Origin: Caprella mutica
Lineage: Eukaryota; Arthropoda; Malacostraca; Amphipoda; Caprellidae
Length of the DNA stretch: 64,000 bases
Reading direction: 5' to 3'
Assembly (NCBI GenBank): GCA_947561585.1
Contig: CANNZV010001468.1
Location: 1-64,000, forward strand
Positions within the stretch are counted from its first letter, which is position 1. Each line of letters opens with the position of its first letter. Of this stretch, positions 63,284 through 64,000 are shown piece by piece. The notes beneath the pieces are model-generated. The model did no database searches. It was not told the DNA's origin and saw nothing but the letters and a program-made list of their open reading frames with translations. The position numbers and the translations under genes are program-made.

Positions 63284-64000
63284 ATGAATTCCATTTTAAA
63301 AGTAATATTAGGAATCGCATTATTAGGAGCAGGATTTTTTTTGGGAACATCCTGGAAGACTAGTGATACCACATCAGCGGCCATTGAAACTGAAGCTCCC
63401 ATTCCAAATCCAAAAGAAACTATAGAAGAAGTCGCAGTTCGTAAAGAGCTGAATGACAATGAGTTAGCAACTATTAAGTTGTTTGAAAAAGGTACACCAA
63501 GTGTTGCATTTATCACCACTTCTAATGTTCGAAAAGATTATTGGTCTAGCAATGTAACCGAAATACCAAGAGGAACAGGTTCAGGATTTGTATGGGATAA
63601 AGATGGTCATATTATTACTAATTTTCATGTAATCCAAGGTGCAGATCGTGCACAAGTTACCCTAGCTGACCAAAGTAATTGGACAGCATCCTTAGTGGGT
63701 TATGCACCAGAGAAAGACCTAGCTGTATTAAAAATAGATGCACCAGAAAACATTTTAAAACCCATTCCAATAGGAACTTCTGATGACCTTTTGGTAGGAC
63801 AATCTGTCTATGCGATAGGTAATCCATTTGGGTTTGACCAGACATTGACGACAGGTGTAATTAGTGCATTGGGAAGAGAAATAACAGGAGTCGATGGTTC
63901 CATAATTAAAGAAGCCATTCAAACAGATGCTGCCATCAATCCAGGAAATTCAGGAGGGCCATTGTTAGATTCTAGAGGAAGTTTGATAGGAGTGAATACT
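63284..64000 (+). CDS. HtrA/DegP-like serine protease, 3' end outside window
   Basis: The 239 residues present start with an N-terminal signal anchor (about 4-23, ILKVILGIALLGAGFFLGTS), a polar linker, then the trypsin-like domain: His115 (TNFHVIQG), Asp145 (EKDLAVLKI) and Ser223 (NPGNSGGPLLDSRG). The catalytic triad is complete. PDZ domains expected for this family would lie beyond the window edge. It is probably a periplasmic, membrane-anchored quality-control protease. TAATTTTG (63159-63166) is a possible -7 box, 118 bases upstream. Confidence 0.93.
   Translation, partial: MNSILKVILGIALLGAGFFLGTSWKTSDTTSAAIETEAPIPNPKETIEEVAVRKELNDNELATIKLFEKGTPSVAFITTSNVRKDYWSSNVTEIPRGTGSGFVWDKDGHIITNFHVIQGADRAQVTLADQSNWTASLVGYAPEKDLAVLKIDAPENILKPIPIGTSDDLLVGQSVYAIGNPFGFDQTLTTGVISALGREITGVDGSIIKEAIQTDAAINPGNSGGPLLDSRGSLIGVNT

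Overview
The window comes from a low-GC member of the Bacteroidota, most likely of the Saprospiraceae or a related lineage. The evidence is type IX secretion (Por) sorting tails on at least four proteins, Bacteroidota-type promoter boxes (TAnnTTTG), a DUF3822-rsmD gene pair, a bactofilin, PorT-like outer-membrane barrels, head-GIN, DUF4412, DUF2452 and DUF3467 proteins, and a eukaryote-like kynurenine route for tryptophan breakdown. No rRNA, tRNA, CRISPR array, phage or complete transposon was recognised. The taxonomic placement is inferred from gene content only.

Layout. 0-3.4 kb: an open-ended hypothetical gene, a 68-bp perfect inverted repeat, a heavily frameshifted tsaD, an intact bactofilin, and a second frameshifted conserved gene. 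3.4-10.5 kb: DUF3822-rsmD, a small exported protein, argS, glnS and a secreted M28-PDZ peptidase. 10.5-15.3 kb: a sparse, repeat-rich segment with a TPR-histidine kinase lying between two nearly identical 183-bp repeats, four copies of a 52-bp double-hairpin element and a MITE-like element whose other copy is at 35.4 kb. 15.3-19.5 kb: an exported barrel-like protein, a two-TM protein with a nuclease-like core, an McrC-family protein without McrB, and a secreted papain-fold peptidase. 19.8-29.3 kb: mostly minus-strand envelope proteins of unknown function, then a DEDDy exonuclease. 29.4-42.5 kb: a FAD dehydrogenase, two tandem FKBP lipoproteins, a propeller-like T9SS protein, a thioredoxin-like protein, two OmpA-domain proteins, a zinc-ribbon/TM/T9SS protein, an S1-domain regulator and an ABC-F ATPase. 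42.7-49 kb: more T9SS cargo, including a clan-A-like glycoside hydrolase, plus a Cys-rich lipoprotein and a zinc-ribbon membrane protein.

49.3-56.0 kb is the clearest functional unit: a co-directional cluster with an orphan SBP-like protein, tryptophan 2,3-dioxygenase, ACMS decarboxylase, kynureninase, kynurenine 3-monooxygenase and a RidA-type 2-aminomuconate deaminase. Together they cover tryptophan to 2-oxo acid except for kynurenine formamidase, 3-hydroxyanthranilate dioxygenase and aminomuconic semialdehyde dehydrogenase, which are not in the window. 56.1-59.3 kb holds a MoxR ATPase and a CoxE-like VWA protein, separated by a convergent barrel gene. 59.7-64 kb holds a CotH-like secreted protein, small envelope proteins, DUF3467, DUF389 and the first part of an HtrA protease.

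Intergenic spaces are unusually rich in long near-perfect inverted repeats that fall into several recurring families. Together with the MITE-like and 183-bp repeats, these are the least explained structures in the window.
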